Assembly: GCA_036489395.1 (NCBI GenBank)
Contig: DASXFW010000380.1
Location: 1-8,624 of the forward strand
DNA: 8,624 bases
DNA from: JASHVB01 sp036489395
GTDB lineage: Bacteria; Pseudomonadota; Alphaproteobacteria; Acetobacterales; Acetobacteraceae
Reading direction: 5' to 3'
In this document: positions 1 to 6,767 of the stretch, piece after piece
Numbering within the stretch: the first letter of the stretch is position 1
How the letters are laid out: every line of letters begins with the position of its first letter
Translations under genes and position numbers: made by a program
The notes under the pieces: model-generated
What the model was told of the DNA's origin: nothing
Seen by the model: only the letters and a program-made list of their open reading frames with translations
The model's database searches: none

Positions 1-2
1 CC

Positions 3-95
3 CCACCGTCATGCCGACGCAGGTCGGCATCCACGCCTTTGCAGCATGCAGCAACGGTAAGTCGTGGATGCCGACCTTCGTCGGCATGACGGTGG
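3..95. repeat. Extragenic palindromic repeat, copy 1 (REP/BIME-like)
   Basis: Two 33-base arms (3-35 and 63-95) are reverse complements with one mismatch (32/33) around a 27-base loop. Each arm is also a hairpin of its own: ATGCCGAC and GTCGGCAT pair around a 4-base loop, so the unit can fold as one long stem or two short ones. It shares its core with the copy at 3238-3321. It begins 58 bases past the popZ stop and could act as a 3'-end stabiliser or transcription barrier, but there is no T-run of an intrinsic terminator. No transposase or RAYT gene is visible nearby. Confidence 0.85.
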
Positions 96-123
96 CGACG
101 TGGGCCGACGAGTCAGCCACTCC

Positions 124-155
124 GCCGCCTGGTATAATTGCCGCCTGGTATAATT
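124..155. repeat. Perfect 16-bp tandem duplication touching the popZ stop codon
   Basis: The 16-base unit GCCGCCTGGTATAATT occurs twice with no spacer (124-139 and 140-155). The second copy ends inside the popZ stop codon (TAA on the minus strand, bases 156-154). Each copy contains TGGTATAAT on the plus strand, a match to an extended -10 promoter element, but no good -35 hexamer lies at the right distance upstream. The duplication could be simple slippage, or two half-sites for a regulator of whatever lies to the left. Confidence 0.9.
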
Positions 156-735
156 AAGGAACGACGCGGCCGACCACGCGCTCGATCTCGGCGCGCACCA
201 GGCGCTCGACCATGTCGGGCAGATTGGAGTCCAGCCAGTCCTTGAGCAGCGGGCGCAGCTCCTCGCGCACGATGTCCTCGATCGTCGCTCCACCCGCACG
301 CACCTTCAGCGCGCGGTCCGCCGCCAGCGTGCGCAGCAGGCCGTGCATCGCGGAGGCCGCCGCGGCGGCCGCTTCCGGCGCGACCAACTCCGGGCCAGCC
401 TCCTGCTCTTCCATCGCCCGCGGAGCCGGCATCATCACCGGCCTCGCCTGGACCACCGGGGCCGGCCGGGGCGGCGGCAACACTTCCGCCACCATCGGCT
501 CCGGCTCCGGCTCCGGCTCGTCCGGCACCAACATCGACGGATCCAGCACCAGGACACCGTCGTTCTTCGCGGCCGGCTCCGGCTCGGCGCCTGCCGCACC
601 TGCCGCCGGCTCCTCCTCGCTCAGGATGCGCCGGATCGACGCCAGGATGTCTTCCATCGAGGGGTCATTGCCGCTGCCCTCGGCCGATCCTGCCGCGGCC
701 CCTTGCGTCCCGGGAGACGTCTGCGCTCCGCTCAT
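154..735 (-). CDS. popZ: Polar organising protein PopZ (DUF2497 family)
   Basis: A 193-residue acidic, low-complexity protein. In Alphaproteobacteria PopZ self-assembles into a cytoplasmic matrix at the cell pole and anchors ParB-bound origins and cell-cycle regulators. Three parts are seen. A short N-terminal helix carries PSMEDILASIRRILSEEE (residues 25-42), the family's partner-binding signature. A disordered Pro/Glu/Ala linker (about 43-125) includes (EP)4 at 73-80. A C-terminal helical oligomerisation region (about 150-191) carries TIEDIVREELRPLLKDWLD and NLPDMVERLVRAEIERVVGR. The ATG has GAGGGG five bases upstream. It starts 21 bases after the tolC stop, so it is probably cotranscribed with tolC; pcm-tolC-popZ is a common alphaproteobacterial order. 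The family call rests on both terminal signatures and is firm; polar function in this organism is inferred. Confidence 0.9.
   Translation of the reverse strand: MSGAQTSPGTQGAAAGSAEGSGNDPSMEDILASIRRILSEEEPAAGAAGAEPEPAAKNDGVLVLDPSMLVPDEPEPEPEPMVAEVLPPPRPAPVVQARPVMMPAPRAMEEQEAGPELVAPEAAAAAASAMHGLLRTLAADRALKVRAGGATIEDIVREELRPLLKDWLDSNLPDMVERLVRAEIERVVGRVVP
496..519 (-). repeat. Hexanucleotide repeat (CGGCTC)4 inside popZ
   Basis: Four uninterrupted copies of CGGCTC on the plus strand encode EPEPEPEP (residues 73-80) in the PopZ linker. Because the unit is six bases, gain or loss of a copy would keep the frame and change the linker by two residues per unit. A second, shorter EPEP lies at residues 51-54. 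Confidence 0.85.
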
Positions 736-756
736 CCTCGCCCCTCGCTCGGCAGA

Positions 757-2214
757 TCAACGGCCCGGCTGGTTGGTCGCGTAGTCGCCCAGCCCGAACC
801 ACTTGTTCTTCACCGCATTGTAGTAGGCCGTATCGTCATACAATGGCACGCTCAAATGCAGGTCCCGCGCCGTCAACCGCCCCAGCGCCGCCGCAACCTG
901 GTACGACGCCGTCACCACCTGCGCCAGGTTCTGCACCAGCGTGGTCCGTGAGTTCAGCAGCGCCTGCTGCGCATTCAGCACGTCCAGCGTGGTGCGGGAG
1001 CCGACGATGGCCTCACGCTCGGTGCCCTCCAGCGCAACCTGGTTGGCGCGGATCGCGGATCGCGTGCTGGTGGCCGCGGCCCGCGCCGCGTCCAGCGTCT
1101 CCCACGCCTGTACTGCCGCCTGCACTGCGGTGCGCTTCGCGTCGGCGACCAGCCGGGAGGTTTGCTCCTGCTGCTGCCGCGCCTGCCTGACGGCCGAATA
1201 TTCCTGGCCGCCCTGGTACAGCGGCACCGATACCTGTGCCACCACCTGGTAGCCGTTCGATTCCGCGCTGCGGCCGCCGGCGTTCTCCTGGTCGAAGGTC
1301 TGCCCCTGCAGGCTGACCTGCGGCATGAGCTGCGCGAACGCGGCATCGACCGCGTCCTTTGCGGCGGCGTCGTTGAACAAGGCCTCGATCACCGTCGGAT
1401 TGTTCGACCCCGCCATGGCCGAAGCCTGCTGCTCGGTATGCACCGGCAAGGCCAAAGGCTGCGGCTCGATCAGGTTGCCCGGGGGCATGTAGCCGACCAC
1501 GCGCTGGAATGTCGCACGCGCGGTCTGCAGATTGCCCTCGGCGGTCTGCCGCTGCGCGGTGGCGCCGGACAGCGCCGCCTCGGCCTGCGCCACGTCCGTC
1601 CGGGTAATCTCGCCCACCCGGAACCGGTCGTTGGTCGCCTCAAGCTGCTTGGCCAGCACCTGCTCGTTGTTGATGTTCAGCGCCAGCAATTCCTGCGACT
1701 GAATCACGCCGACATAGGCGTTGACCGTGTCGGTGAAGCTGCTTTCCTCCTGCGCGATCAGCGTGGCGCGCTCGGCAAACACCGTATTCTTCGCCCGGTT
1801 GACGTTGGCCTGGGTGCGGCCGCCCGTATAGATCGGCTGCGTCACCGTCGCCTGCGCGGTGGCGACGTCGCGTTCGGTCGGCAGCTTCTCCCATCCGAAC
1901 AACAGCGAGTTGTAGCTGCGGGTGATGCCGTTGCCATAGCCGGCGGTGCCGGCCAACACCACCGTGGGCCGCCAGCCGGACAGCGCCTGCGGCACGTCTT
2001 CATCGGTGGCGCGCAGCTTGGCGCGCTCGGCACGCAGGGCGGGCTGCGTGCCGTAGGTCTCGGACAGGGCACCGGCCAGGGTGCGCGGCGCGCCCGGCGT
2101 GCCAGGTGTCGGAACGGAGACAGGCGGCGGTATCGGGGCCGGGCCGGTCTGGGCGAACGCCGGACTGGCGAGCAAAACGCCGGTGCCGACAAGCAATGCG
2201 TGACGCAAGTTCAT
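757..2214 (-). CDS. tolC: TolC-family outer membrane efflux/secretion protein
   Basis: A 485-residue exported protein (ATG at 2214). TolC proteins form trimeric channel-tunnels through the outer membrane and periplasm and dock to type I secretion or RND/MFS efflux pumps. Residues 1-21 are a typical signal peptide (N-terminal Arg, hydrophobic core, cleavage after ASPAFA). A Pro-rich linker (about 22-42) follows. Two structural repeats carry the usual pairs: TQPIYTGGRTQANVNRAK (about 126-143) and VPLYQGGQEYSAVRQAR (about 330-346) for the beta strands, and RFRVGEITRTDVAQAEAAL (about 197-215) and IVGSRTTLDVLNAQQALLN (about 403-421) for the coiled-coil helices. The length is usual for the family. 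It lies between pcm and popZ, with no inner-membrane pump or adaptor gene beside it, so it probably serves as a shared channel. The family is certain; the partner is unknown. Confidence 0.95.
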   Translation of the reverse strand: MNLRHALLVGTGVLLASPAFAQTGPAPIPPPVSVPTPGTPGAPRTLAGALSETYGTQPALRAERAKLRATDEDVPQALSGWRPTVVLAGTAGYGNGITRSYNSLLFGWEKLPTERDVATAQATVTQPIYTGGRTQANVNRAKNTVFAERATLIAQEESSFTDTVNAYVGVIQSQELLALNINNEQVLAKQLEATNDRFRVGEITRTDVAQAEAALSGATAQRQTAEGNLQTARATFQRVVGYMPPGNLIEPQPLALPVHTEQQASAMAGSNNPTVIEALFNDAAAKDAVDAAFAQLMPQVSLQGQTFDQENAGGRSAESNGYQVVAQVSVPLYQGGQEYSAVRQARQQQEQTSRLVADAKRTAVQAAVQAWETLDAARAAATSTRSAIRANQVALEGTEREAIVGSRTTLDVLNAQQALLNSRTTLVQNLAQVVTASYQVAAALGRLTARDLHLSVPLYDDTAYYNAVKNKWFGLGDYATNQPGR

Positions 2215-2224
2215 GCGCAACCTC
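2215..2224 (-). promoter_or_regulatory. Ribosome binding site that sets the tolC start
   Basis: On the minus strand GAGG (2224-2221) lies six bases before the ATG at 2214. The frame also offers a TTG two codons earlier (2220), but that codon would touch the GAGG with no spacing. The ATG is therefore preferred and gives the cleaner signal peptide beginning MNLRHALL. Confidence 0.7.
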
Positions 2225-2319
2225 GTTCCCTAGCCCCCATGAGGGCACCATGCCTCCATGTGCCACACCACGAGAGCAATCGCCAAGGGTCTGATTCGCG
2301 CGATGGTTGCGCTGGTGGT

Positions 2320-2997
2320 TCAGAACACAAACGCAGCGGCGGCCCGCAGGGAGGGAATGGGTGCGATCGCGCAGTCGAACCAGGGCTGGGCGCACAGGCC
2401 GGCCGGGGTCGGCTCCGCCAGGACCATCTGGCCGACGCGGCCGTCGCCGCGGATCACCGTTACCAGGCGGCCGCCGTCCTGGTTCAGTTGCTGCGCCACC
2501 GCGGGCGGGATTTCATGCACCGCGCCCTCGATCATGATCACATCGTACGGGGCGCCGGACGGCCAGCCGGACGCCAGCGGGCCGGCAACCAGCGTGACCT
2601 CGGGTGCCAGATCGGTCAGCGCGGAGCGGGCGACCGCCAGCAGCGTCGCGTCGTCCTCCAGCGCCGTGACGCGTATCCCGCAGGCGGCCAGCACCGCGGC
2701 GCCGTATCCGGTGCCGGCGGCGACCACGAGCGCACGCTCCCCCGCGGCCGGCGCGGCAAGCTGGATCAGGCGGGCGATCACCATCGGCTCGATCATCACC
2801 CGGCTGTTGCCCAGGGGCACGTCTTCGTCCGCATAGGCCAGGGCGGCGAGGTCGGGGGGCAGAAAACGCTCCCGCGGGAGGCGGCGCATGGCGGCGAGAA
2901 TGCGCGGATCGGCGACGCGGTTGGGGCGGACCTGACTGTCCACCATGCGCTTGCGCGCATCAGCGAGGAAATCGGCCGAGGTCTCGGGCGGCACCAT
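2320..2997 (-). CDS. pcm: Protein-L-isoaspartate O-methyltransferase family protein (divergent alphaproteobacterial clade)
   Basis: A 225-residue soluble protein with a class I SAM-dependent methyltransferase fold. Classical members methylate isoaspartyl residues of aged proteins to start their repair. Seen: the N-terminal signature MVDSQVRPN (about 18-26), DPRILAAMRRLPRERFLP (about 30-47), a helix containing MIEPMVIARLIQL (about 68-80), SAM-binding motif I ALVVAAGTGYGAAV (89-102) with an acidic strand end LEDD (113-116), post-motif YDVIMIEGAVHEIP (151-164), and the ending FVF. The canonical motif for this region (VTAAP-like) is replaced by MIEGAV, as I recall for the alphaproteobacterial pcm-tolC clade, so repair activity should not be assumed. 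The ATG at 2997 is chosen because an upstream in-frame TTG (3060) falls inside the predicted -35 box. tolC starts 105 bases downstream, so cotranscription is likely. Confidence 0.85.
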   Translation of the reverse strand: MVPPETSADFLADARKRMVDSQVRPNRVADPRILAAMRRLPRERFLPPDLAALAYADEDVPLGNSRVMIEPMVIARLIQLAAPAAGERALVVAAGTGYGAAVLAACGIRVTALEDDATLLAVARSALTDLAPEVTLVAGPLASGWPSGAPYDVIMIEGAVHEIPPAVAQQLNQDGGRLVTVIRGDGRVGQMVLAEPTPAGLCAQPWFDCAIAPIPSLRAAAAFVF

Positions 2998-3031
2998 TGC
3001 GGGTCCGTGCTGTGCGAGGAAGGGCGCGCGG

Positions 3032-3060
3032 CTTATAGGGCGAACGGTGGGCCGCGCCAA
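3032..3060 (-). promoter_or_regulatory. Predicted sigma70-type promoter for pcm-tolC-popZ
   Basis: On the minus strand TTGGCG (3060-3055) and TATAAG (3037-3032) are separated by exactly 17 bases. Transcription would start near 3025, leaving a leader of about 28 bases before the pcm ATG at 2997. The -10 box stands out in a very GC-rich background. This rests on consensus match and position only. Confidence 0.55.
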
Positions 3061-3061
3061 G

Positions 3062-3091
3062 CCGGCGTGGCATCCCCCGGCGTGGCATACC
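3062..3091. repeat. 15-bp tandem direct repeat upstream of pcm
   Basis: Two adjacent 15-base units, CCGGCGTGGCATCCC (3062-3076) and CCGGCGTGGCATACC (3077-3091), match at 14 of 15 positions. They lie directly upstream of the predicted -35 box of the pcm promoter, so paired regulator half-sites are possible, but chance duplication within decaying DNA is equally plausible. Confidence 0.6.
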
Positions 3092-3097
3092 AGGGCG

Positions 3098-3154
3098 TTC
3101 CATGACCGGAAGGCGGATGCCAGGGCATTCGGTCAGGCGGGTGCGGAACGGCAT
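3098..3154 (-). pseudogene. Possible 5' remnant of a nitronate monooxygenase gene
   Basis: An ATG at 3154 preceded by GGAG (3164-3161, six-base spacing) opens MPFRTRLTECPGIRLPVME. Nitronate monooxygenases (2-nitropropane dioxygenase family, FMN enzymes that oxidise alkyl nitronates) commonly begin with RTRLTELLGIRxPVM, followed by a Met/Gly-rich FMN-binding turn. The match covers only about 19 codons. After that the frame runs through the 15-bp tandem repeat and the pcm promoter as low-complexity residues, ending at 2960 inside pcm. The rest of the enzyme (normally over 300 residues) is absent. I read it as the surviving start of a deleted gene; chance similarity cannot be ruled out over so short a stretch. 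Confidence 0.4.
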
Positions 3155-3185
3155 GGCCGTCTCCCCGCGAAATTTGGCGGGGTTA

Positions 3186-3370
3186 GGCACTGTTGACGAA
3201 TAATCGAATCGGTTGAGTGAGGCACCGGCCTTTACCCCGTCATGCCGACGAAGGTCGGCATCCACGTCTTGCAGTGCCGCAGCGGAGGAAGACGTGGATG
3301 CCGACCTTCGTCAGCATGACGATATTATGCGACCGTGCGTCAATTGCAGCGATTATTCGTCAACAGTGCC
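3186..3370. mobile_element. MITE-like element, 185 bp, with 21-bp perfect terminal inverted repeats and TTA target duplication
   Basis: The ends 3186-3206 and 3350-3370 are exact reverse complements over 21 bases, beginning GGCACTGTTGACGAATAATC. Both ends are flanked by TTA in direct orientation (3183-3185 and 3371-3373), as expected of a 3-bp target-site duplication. No ORF inside is a credible transposase, so the element would need one supplied in trans. A TNA target is typical of the IS1031/IS427 part of the IS5 family. The first bases also recall IS6-family ends (GGCACTGTTGCAAA), but that family makes 8-bp duplications. The centre holds the extragenic palindrome at 3238-3321. The element sits 17 bases past the stop codon of the FAD monooxygenase gene. 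Parent family is inference. Confidence 0.7.
3238..3321. repeat. Extragenic palindromic repeat, copy 2, inside the MITE-like element
   Basis: Arms 3238-3270 and 3289-3321 are reverse complements at 32 of 33 bases around an 18-base loop. Each arm carries a smaller internal palindrome, TGCCGAC…GTCGGCA. The core CGTCATGCCGACG.AGGTCGGCATCC is the same family as the copy at 3-95. Being nested inside a different inverted repeat, it gives this region a very strong potential hairpin, which may end transcripts from the operon to its right. Confidence 0.85.
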
Positions 3371-3389
3371 TTACGCCGGCGCAACCGCT

Positions 3390-5054
3390 TTACCGCGTCA
3401 TCGCCGCGCCGCGTACCCGGGCCACCAATGCCATCGCGGCATCCGGCACGGCGTCGCCACGCCAGGCCACGTGCTGATCGGGCCGCGCAAGCAGCAGCTT
3501 GTGCGGATAGAGTGTCTCCGCGCCTTCCGCATCCACGTCGAGCACTGCCGTCGGCACGCCAGCCTTCGCGGCGGCGTCGGTCAGCCGGGTCGTCTCCACC
3601 GATCGGTCGAACCGCAGCAGTGTGAACCACGGCCCCAGTGCGTCGTACAGGGAACGCCCGTCGCGCAGCCAAAGATGCGGCACGCGACAGCCGGGCACGG
3701 TGGAGGGTGTGAAGTCGTACATCGTGTAAGGCGGCGGCGCCTCGCCATCATATGCGACGATCGGCGAACGTTCGTAGTAATAGCCAAAGTTCAGTCCGCC
3801 GCAGCAGAACTGCGGCGTGTTGGCCGTCACCAGCATGCGGCCGAGTTCGGCGCGCACCGCGTCGCCTTCCGGCCCCGGGTCCTCGATATTCGGCGGCACT
3901 TCCGAGCGCAGCTTCGCCAGCCGCAGCGCCGTGTTCATCGCATAGTGCGAGACTTGTTCGGTGATCGGCCAGCGCTCCGTCTCATGGGCGGCAAGAATTT
4001 CCGGATCGGCCCAGCCGTGCAGCACACCGGCCAGCATCCACGACAGATTCATCGCATCGGCGATGCCGGCATTCATGCCGTAGCCGGCAAACGGCACCCA
4101 GATATGCGCGGCATCGCCGCACAGGAACACGCGCCGCTCGCGGAATTTGTCGGCCAGCAGACGGCGGCCGTGCCAATCCTCCTTGCCAAGAATCTCGTAT
4201 TCGAAATCGTCGCCGACGCCGAGCACCGTGCGCAGCGTCTTGTCGCGATCGACCGCATCGAAATCCGGCTCGCTCGGCAGCAGGTAGCAGTGCAGCAACC
4301 AGGTCTCGCGCCCGTCGATTGCGAACATGCCGGCGCTGCGCCGCGGGTTGAGCGATTGGTTGGACCACGACGGCCGCGCCTGCATCCGCCGGAGCAACGA
4401 CGGCGCACGGAAATAGGTGGAGCGCGTGCGCTGCACCACCGCGTCGCCGGTCAGCTTCGCACCGATCTCGCGGCGAATTTCCGAATGGCCGCCGTCGCAG
4501 CCGATCATGTAGTCGCTGTCGATCAGCAACGTTTCGCCGCTGTCCAGGTCTTCGGCTTCGGTCGTTACGCCATCCGCCGACTGGGTGAACCCCGTCACCT
4601 TGGTCCGATGTCGGAACGTCACGCGCGGCATGGTCAACGCATGGTCAACGAGCACCGGCTCGAGAAAGATCTGGTTGATGCGATGCGGCGGTTCCGGCGT
4701 CGGCCACCATGTGTCCGGCCCTTCCGTCGCGTTGTAGCGGTCACGCCGGCAGGGGATCGGGATGCGGCCGAATTCGATGCCTGTCGTCGTGGTGCGGAAC
4801 GCGACGTCGTTGGGATAGTCGGGCGGCAGGCCGGTATCGCGCACGGTCTGCGCCACGCCGAGGCGGCGGAACACTTCCATGGAACGTGCCGCCACATGGT
4901 TGCACTTCACGCTCGGCGGCTCGTCGCGGCGGCGTTGCTCCAGCACCAACACGTCGATGCCGCGCCACGCGAGATCCATGGCCAGCGTCGTGCCCACCGG
5001 GCCGCCGCCGACCACCAGAACTCGCGTGCGCAGGCGTCGCGTCACCGCGGGCAT
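3390..5054 (-). CDS. FAD-dependent aromatic monooxygenase (class A, PheA/TfdB/MhpA-like)
   Basis: A 554-residue cytoplasmic flavoprotein. Class A monooxygenases use NAD(P)H, FAD and O2 to hydroxylate phenolic or similar activated aromatic rings. Seen: the N-terminal Rossmann motif VLVVGGGPVGTTLAMDLAWRG (12-32; GxGxxG at 16-21) with Glu39 ending the second strand, the DG motif MIGCDGGHSEIR (183-194), the GD motif RVFLCGDAAH (308-317) followed by PFAGYGMNAGIADAMNLSWMLA (321-342), and a C-terminal thioredoxin-like domain (about 445-554) with the usual PGCRVPHLWLRDGRSLYD. The position usually occupied by GGxGMN reads AGYGMN. The ATG overlaps the stop of the upstream ThDP enzyme by one base (TGATG) and has no clear ribosome binding site, which points to translational coupling. 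The length fits MhpA-like enzymes. The substrate cannot be deduced; hydroxyphenylpropionate, chlorophenol and hydroxypyridine hydroxylases are all in reach of the family. Confidence 0.9.
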   Translation of the reverse strand: MPAVTRRLRTRVLVVGGGPVGTTLAMDLAWRGIDVLVLEQRRRDEPPSVKCNHVAARSMEVFRRLGVAQTVRDTGLPPDYPNDVAFRTTTTGIEFGRIPIPCRRDRYNATEGPDTWWPTPEPPHRINQIFLEPVLVDHALTMPRVTFRHRTKVTGFTQSADGVTTEAEDLDSGETLLIDSDYMIGCDGGHSEIRREIGAKLTGDAVVQRTRSTYFRAPSLLRRMQARPSWSNQSLNPRRSAGMFAIDGRETWLLHCYLLPSEPDFDAVDRDKTLRTVLGVGDDFEYEILGKEDWHGRRLLADKFRERRVFLCGDAAHIWVPFAGYGMNAGIADAMNLSWMLAGVLHGWADPEILAAHETERWPITEQVSHYAMNTALRLAKLRSEVPPNIEDPGPEGDAVRAELGRMLVTANTPQFCCGGLNFGYYYERSPIVAYDGEAPPPYTMYDFTPSTVPGCRVPHLWLRDGRSLYDALGPWFTLLRFDRSVETTRLTDAAAKAGVPTAVLDVDAEGAETLYPHKLLLARPDQHVAWRGDAVPDAAMALVARVRGAAMTR

Positions 5055-6745
5055 CAGGGCGGGCAGATCACGTTGACCAGTGCCTGCTGGCCGCCGCGCA
5101 CCGCTGCCGCCGCGCGCTTCAGTGCGGCGGGAAGGTCAGCGGGATTTTCCACGCGCTCGCCGTGGCCATCATGCACCAGCATAATCTTTTCGAACGACGG
5201 AGCCGGCAGATCGGCGAGCAGCCGCCCGTCGCCTTCGGACGCCACACCCTGGCCGTACATATCGAGCGTCGCGCGCCGCACCGCGCCATACAGCGCGTTG
5301 TTATAGATCACCGTCAGCACCGGCAGTTTCTGCATCTGTGCGATGTAGTGGCAGGCGGTCGGGTTGGCGAACATGTAGGCGCCATCACCAAGCACCGATA
5401 GCACTTGCCGCTCCGGCGCTGCCAGTTTCGCGCCAAGCGACGCGCCGAAGCCCCAGCCAAGACCGCCGGCAGAGCTCAGTGCGAACAGACTGCCGGGCGT
5501 TTCTAACGGGCAGTATTCCTGGCGGAACGAATATTCGGAGACGACGATCGTGTCGCGGTCCACCACCTCGCGCAGGCAGTGGTTCAGCCACGGCAGCGTG
5601 TTCTTGTTGCCCCGCCCGCCTTGCTCGGCCTCGGCGCGCCAGGCGGCGTGCAGTTCGGTGGAACGCTTCGTCAGGCGCGCGCGGCGTTCCTCGACATGCG
5701 CGCCCTTGCGATCCGCCAGCGCTTGTTCCAGCGCCTCCAGCGCCGACAGCACGCTGGCGCGGATCGTCAGGTCGGAGGGAAAGCTGCGCATCGGATAACG
5801 CGAGAACAGCGGGTCCTCGCCGATCTGCACGATGCGAGCGTCGGCGGGCGGGTGTTCCTTGCTGGGCAGCCACGGCACGTCGGCGTCGAGGACGATGACC
5901 AGATCGGCGTCTTTCAACAACGGCCCCGGCATCGACCCCTGGAACATCGGGCTGTTCGCTGAAATCGCAAAGTACCGCGTGTTATAAGGTACAACAGGCA
6001 GCGCCCATTTCTCGGCCAGCCGGGTCAGCACGACCGCATCGCGCGGGTCCTGACCCACCGCGCCGGTTACCACCAGCGGCGCCTTCGCGCTCGCGATCCA
6101 ATCCGCAAGTTGCTCTATATCCGCCGCTGCCGGCACCGGGGCACGCGGCCGCGCGCGGCGTTCGCGATTGCTGACCGGCGGCGTGTCCATCACCTGCCCC
6201 AGCACTTCGCGCGGCAGGCTGAGATACACCGGCCCCTTTGGCGACGACATCGCCATTTCGAGCGCGCGATCCACCACCGTGGCGGCCTGGTCGCCGCGTT
6301 TCATTTCATAATCCCACTTGACGACCTCGCGCAGCATGCCGGCCTGGTCGTACATCTCCTGCGCCCAGTGGATATGCGCATTGCGCGAGCCCTCGGCGCC
6401 GGATTCGGTGAATGGCGTGCGGCCGGAGGTCAGCAGGATCGGGATGCGGTCGCGGCTGGCGTCGATCAGCATGTTGATCGAGTTGGCGGTGCCAACGTTG
6501 GTGTGCAGCATCACCGCCTGCGGCTTGCCGGTGATCATGGTGTAGCCATGCGCCATCGAGACGGCGGTGTTCTCGTGCGGCACGACGGTCGGGCGCGGCA
6601 CCTTGCGGTTGGTGCGGGCGGTGCGGGCAAACGCTTCCACGATGGGCGCGAAATCGGTGCCGGGGTTGCAGAACAAGTGCTCGACGCCGTGCGCGGCGAG
6701 GGCTTCGAGGTACTCTTCCGCGGCGATGCGTGTCGGGGTGGTCAT
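5054..6745 (-). CDS. Thiamine-diphosphate-dependent enzyme, benzoylformate decarboxylase/acetolactate synthase-like
   Basis: A 563-residue cytoplasmic enzyme of the ThDP decarboxylase superfamily, whose members cleave or join 2-oxoacids through a ThDP-bound carbanion. Domains in order: PYR domain (about 5-180) with FCNPGT (25-30) and the cofactor-activating Glu58 in PHENTAVSMAHGY; a central TPP_enzyme_M domain (about 205-340); a PP domain (about 385-555) with the Mg-ThDP motif from GDG (453-455) to NN (482-483). His81 in MLHTNVGTANS aligns with the catalytic His70 of benzoylformate decarboxylase (LHSAAGTGN), which favours a decarboxylase over acetolactate synthase. The ATG has GGAG nine bases upstream. 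No partner small subunit is seen. It is separated from the molybdenum hydroxylase gene by 114 bases that hold a palindromic repeat, and overlaps the monooxygenase gene downstream. The superfamily is certain, the decarboxylase reading moderately likely, the substrate unknown. Confidence 0.9.
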   Translation of the reverse strand: MTTPTRIAAEEYLEALAAHGVEHLFCNPGTDFAPIVEAFARTARTNRKVPRPTVVPHENTAVSMAHGYTMITGKPQAVMLHTNVGTANSINMLIDASRDRIPILLTSGRTPFTESGAEGSRNAHIHWAQEMYDQAGMLREVVKWDYEMKRGDQAATVVDRALEMAMSSPKGPVYLSLPREVLGQVMDTPPVSNRERRARPRAPVPAAADIEQLADWIASAKAPLVVTGAVGQDPRDAVVLTRLAEKWALPVVPYNTRYFAISANSPMFQGSMPGPLLKDADLVIVLDADVPWLPSKEHPPADARIVQIGEDPLFSRYPMRSFPSDLTIRASVLSALEALEQALADRKGAHVEERRARLTKRSTELHAAWRAEAEQGGRGNKNTLPWLNHCLREVVDRDTIVVSEYSFRQEYCPLETPGSLFALSSAGGLGWGFGASLGAKLAAPERQVLSVLGDGAYMFANPTACHYIAQMQKLPVLTVIYNNALYGAVRRATLDMYGQGVASEGDGRLLADLPAPSFEKIMLVHDGHGERVENPADLPAALKRAAAAVRGGQQALVNVICPP

Positions 6746-6767
6746 GGGCGTTTGCTCCGGTCAGCTT

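Noticed and set aside
2215..2319. Separate promoter for tolC in the 105-bp gap
   Set aside because: A TTGGCG occurs on the minus strand, but no acceptable -10 lies 16-18 bases from it.
1162..3105. 647-codon plus-strand open frame across tolC and pcm
   Set aside because: It runs antisense to two well-recognised genes, is Arg/His-rich, has no family motif and results from high GC at third positions.
3103..3135. Hairpin TGACCG…CGGTCA with inner ATGC…GCAT as an operator upstream of pcm
   Set aside because: The stems are short and interrupted, and the stretch is better explained as coding sequence of the nitronate monooxygenase remnant.
2960..3265. 101-codon minus-strand frame upstream of pcm
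   Set aside because: As a whole gene it is not credible because it crosses the MITE end, tandem repeat, promoter and pcm start. Only the part from 3154 to about 3098 is kept, as a possible remnant.
3..3321. CRISPR array suggested by similar repeats at 3-95 and 3238-3321
   Set aside because: There are two copies, 3.1 kb apart, separated by genes, with palindromic rather than regularly spaced structure and no cas genes.
3238..3321. Rho-independent terminators at the palindromes
   Set aside because: The stems are strong, but none is followed by a T-run on either strand, so I list them as repeats rather than terminators.
3998..4408. Overlapping minus-strand frames of 111-128 codons inside the monooxygenase gene
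   Set aside because: They are alternate frames of a gene whose main frame carries all the family motifs.
3213..5306. 697-codon plus-strand open frame
   Set aside because: It starts in the MITE-like element and is antisense to the FAD monooxygenase. Its composition is that of a shadow frame with no recognisable domain.
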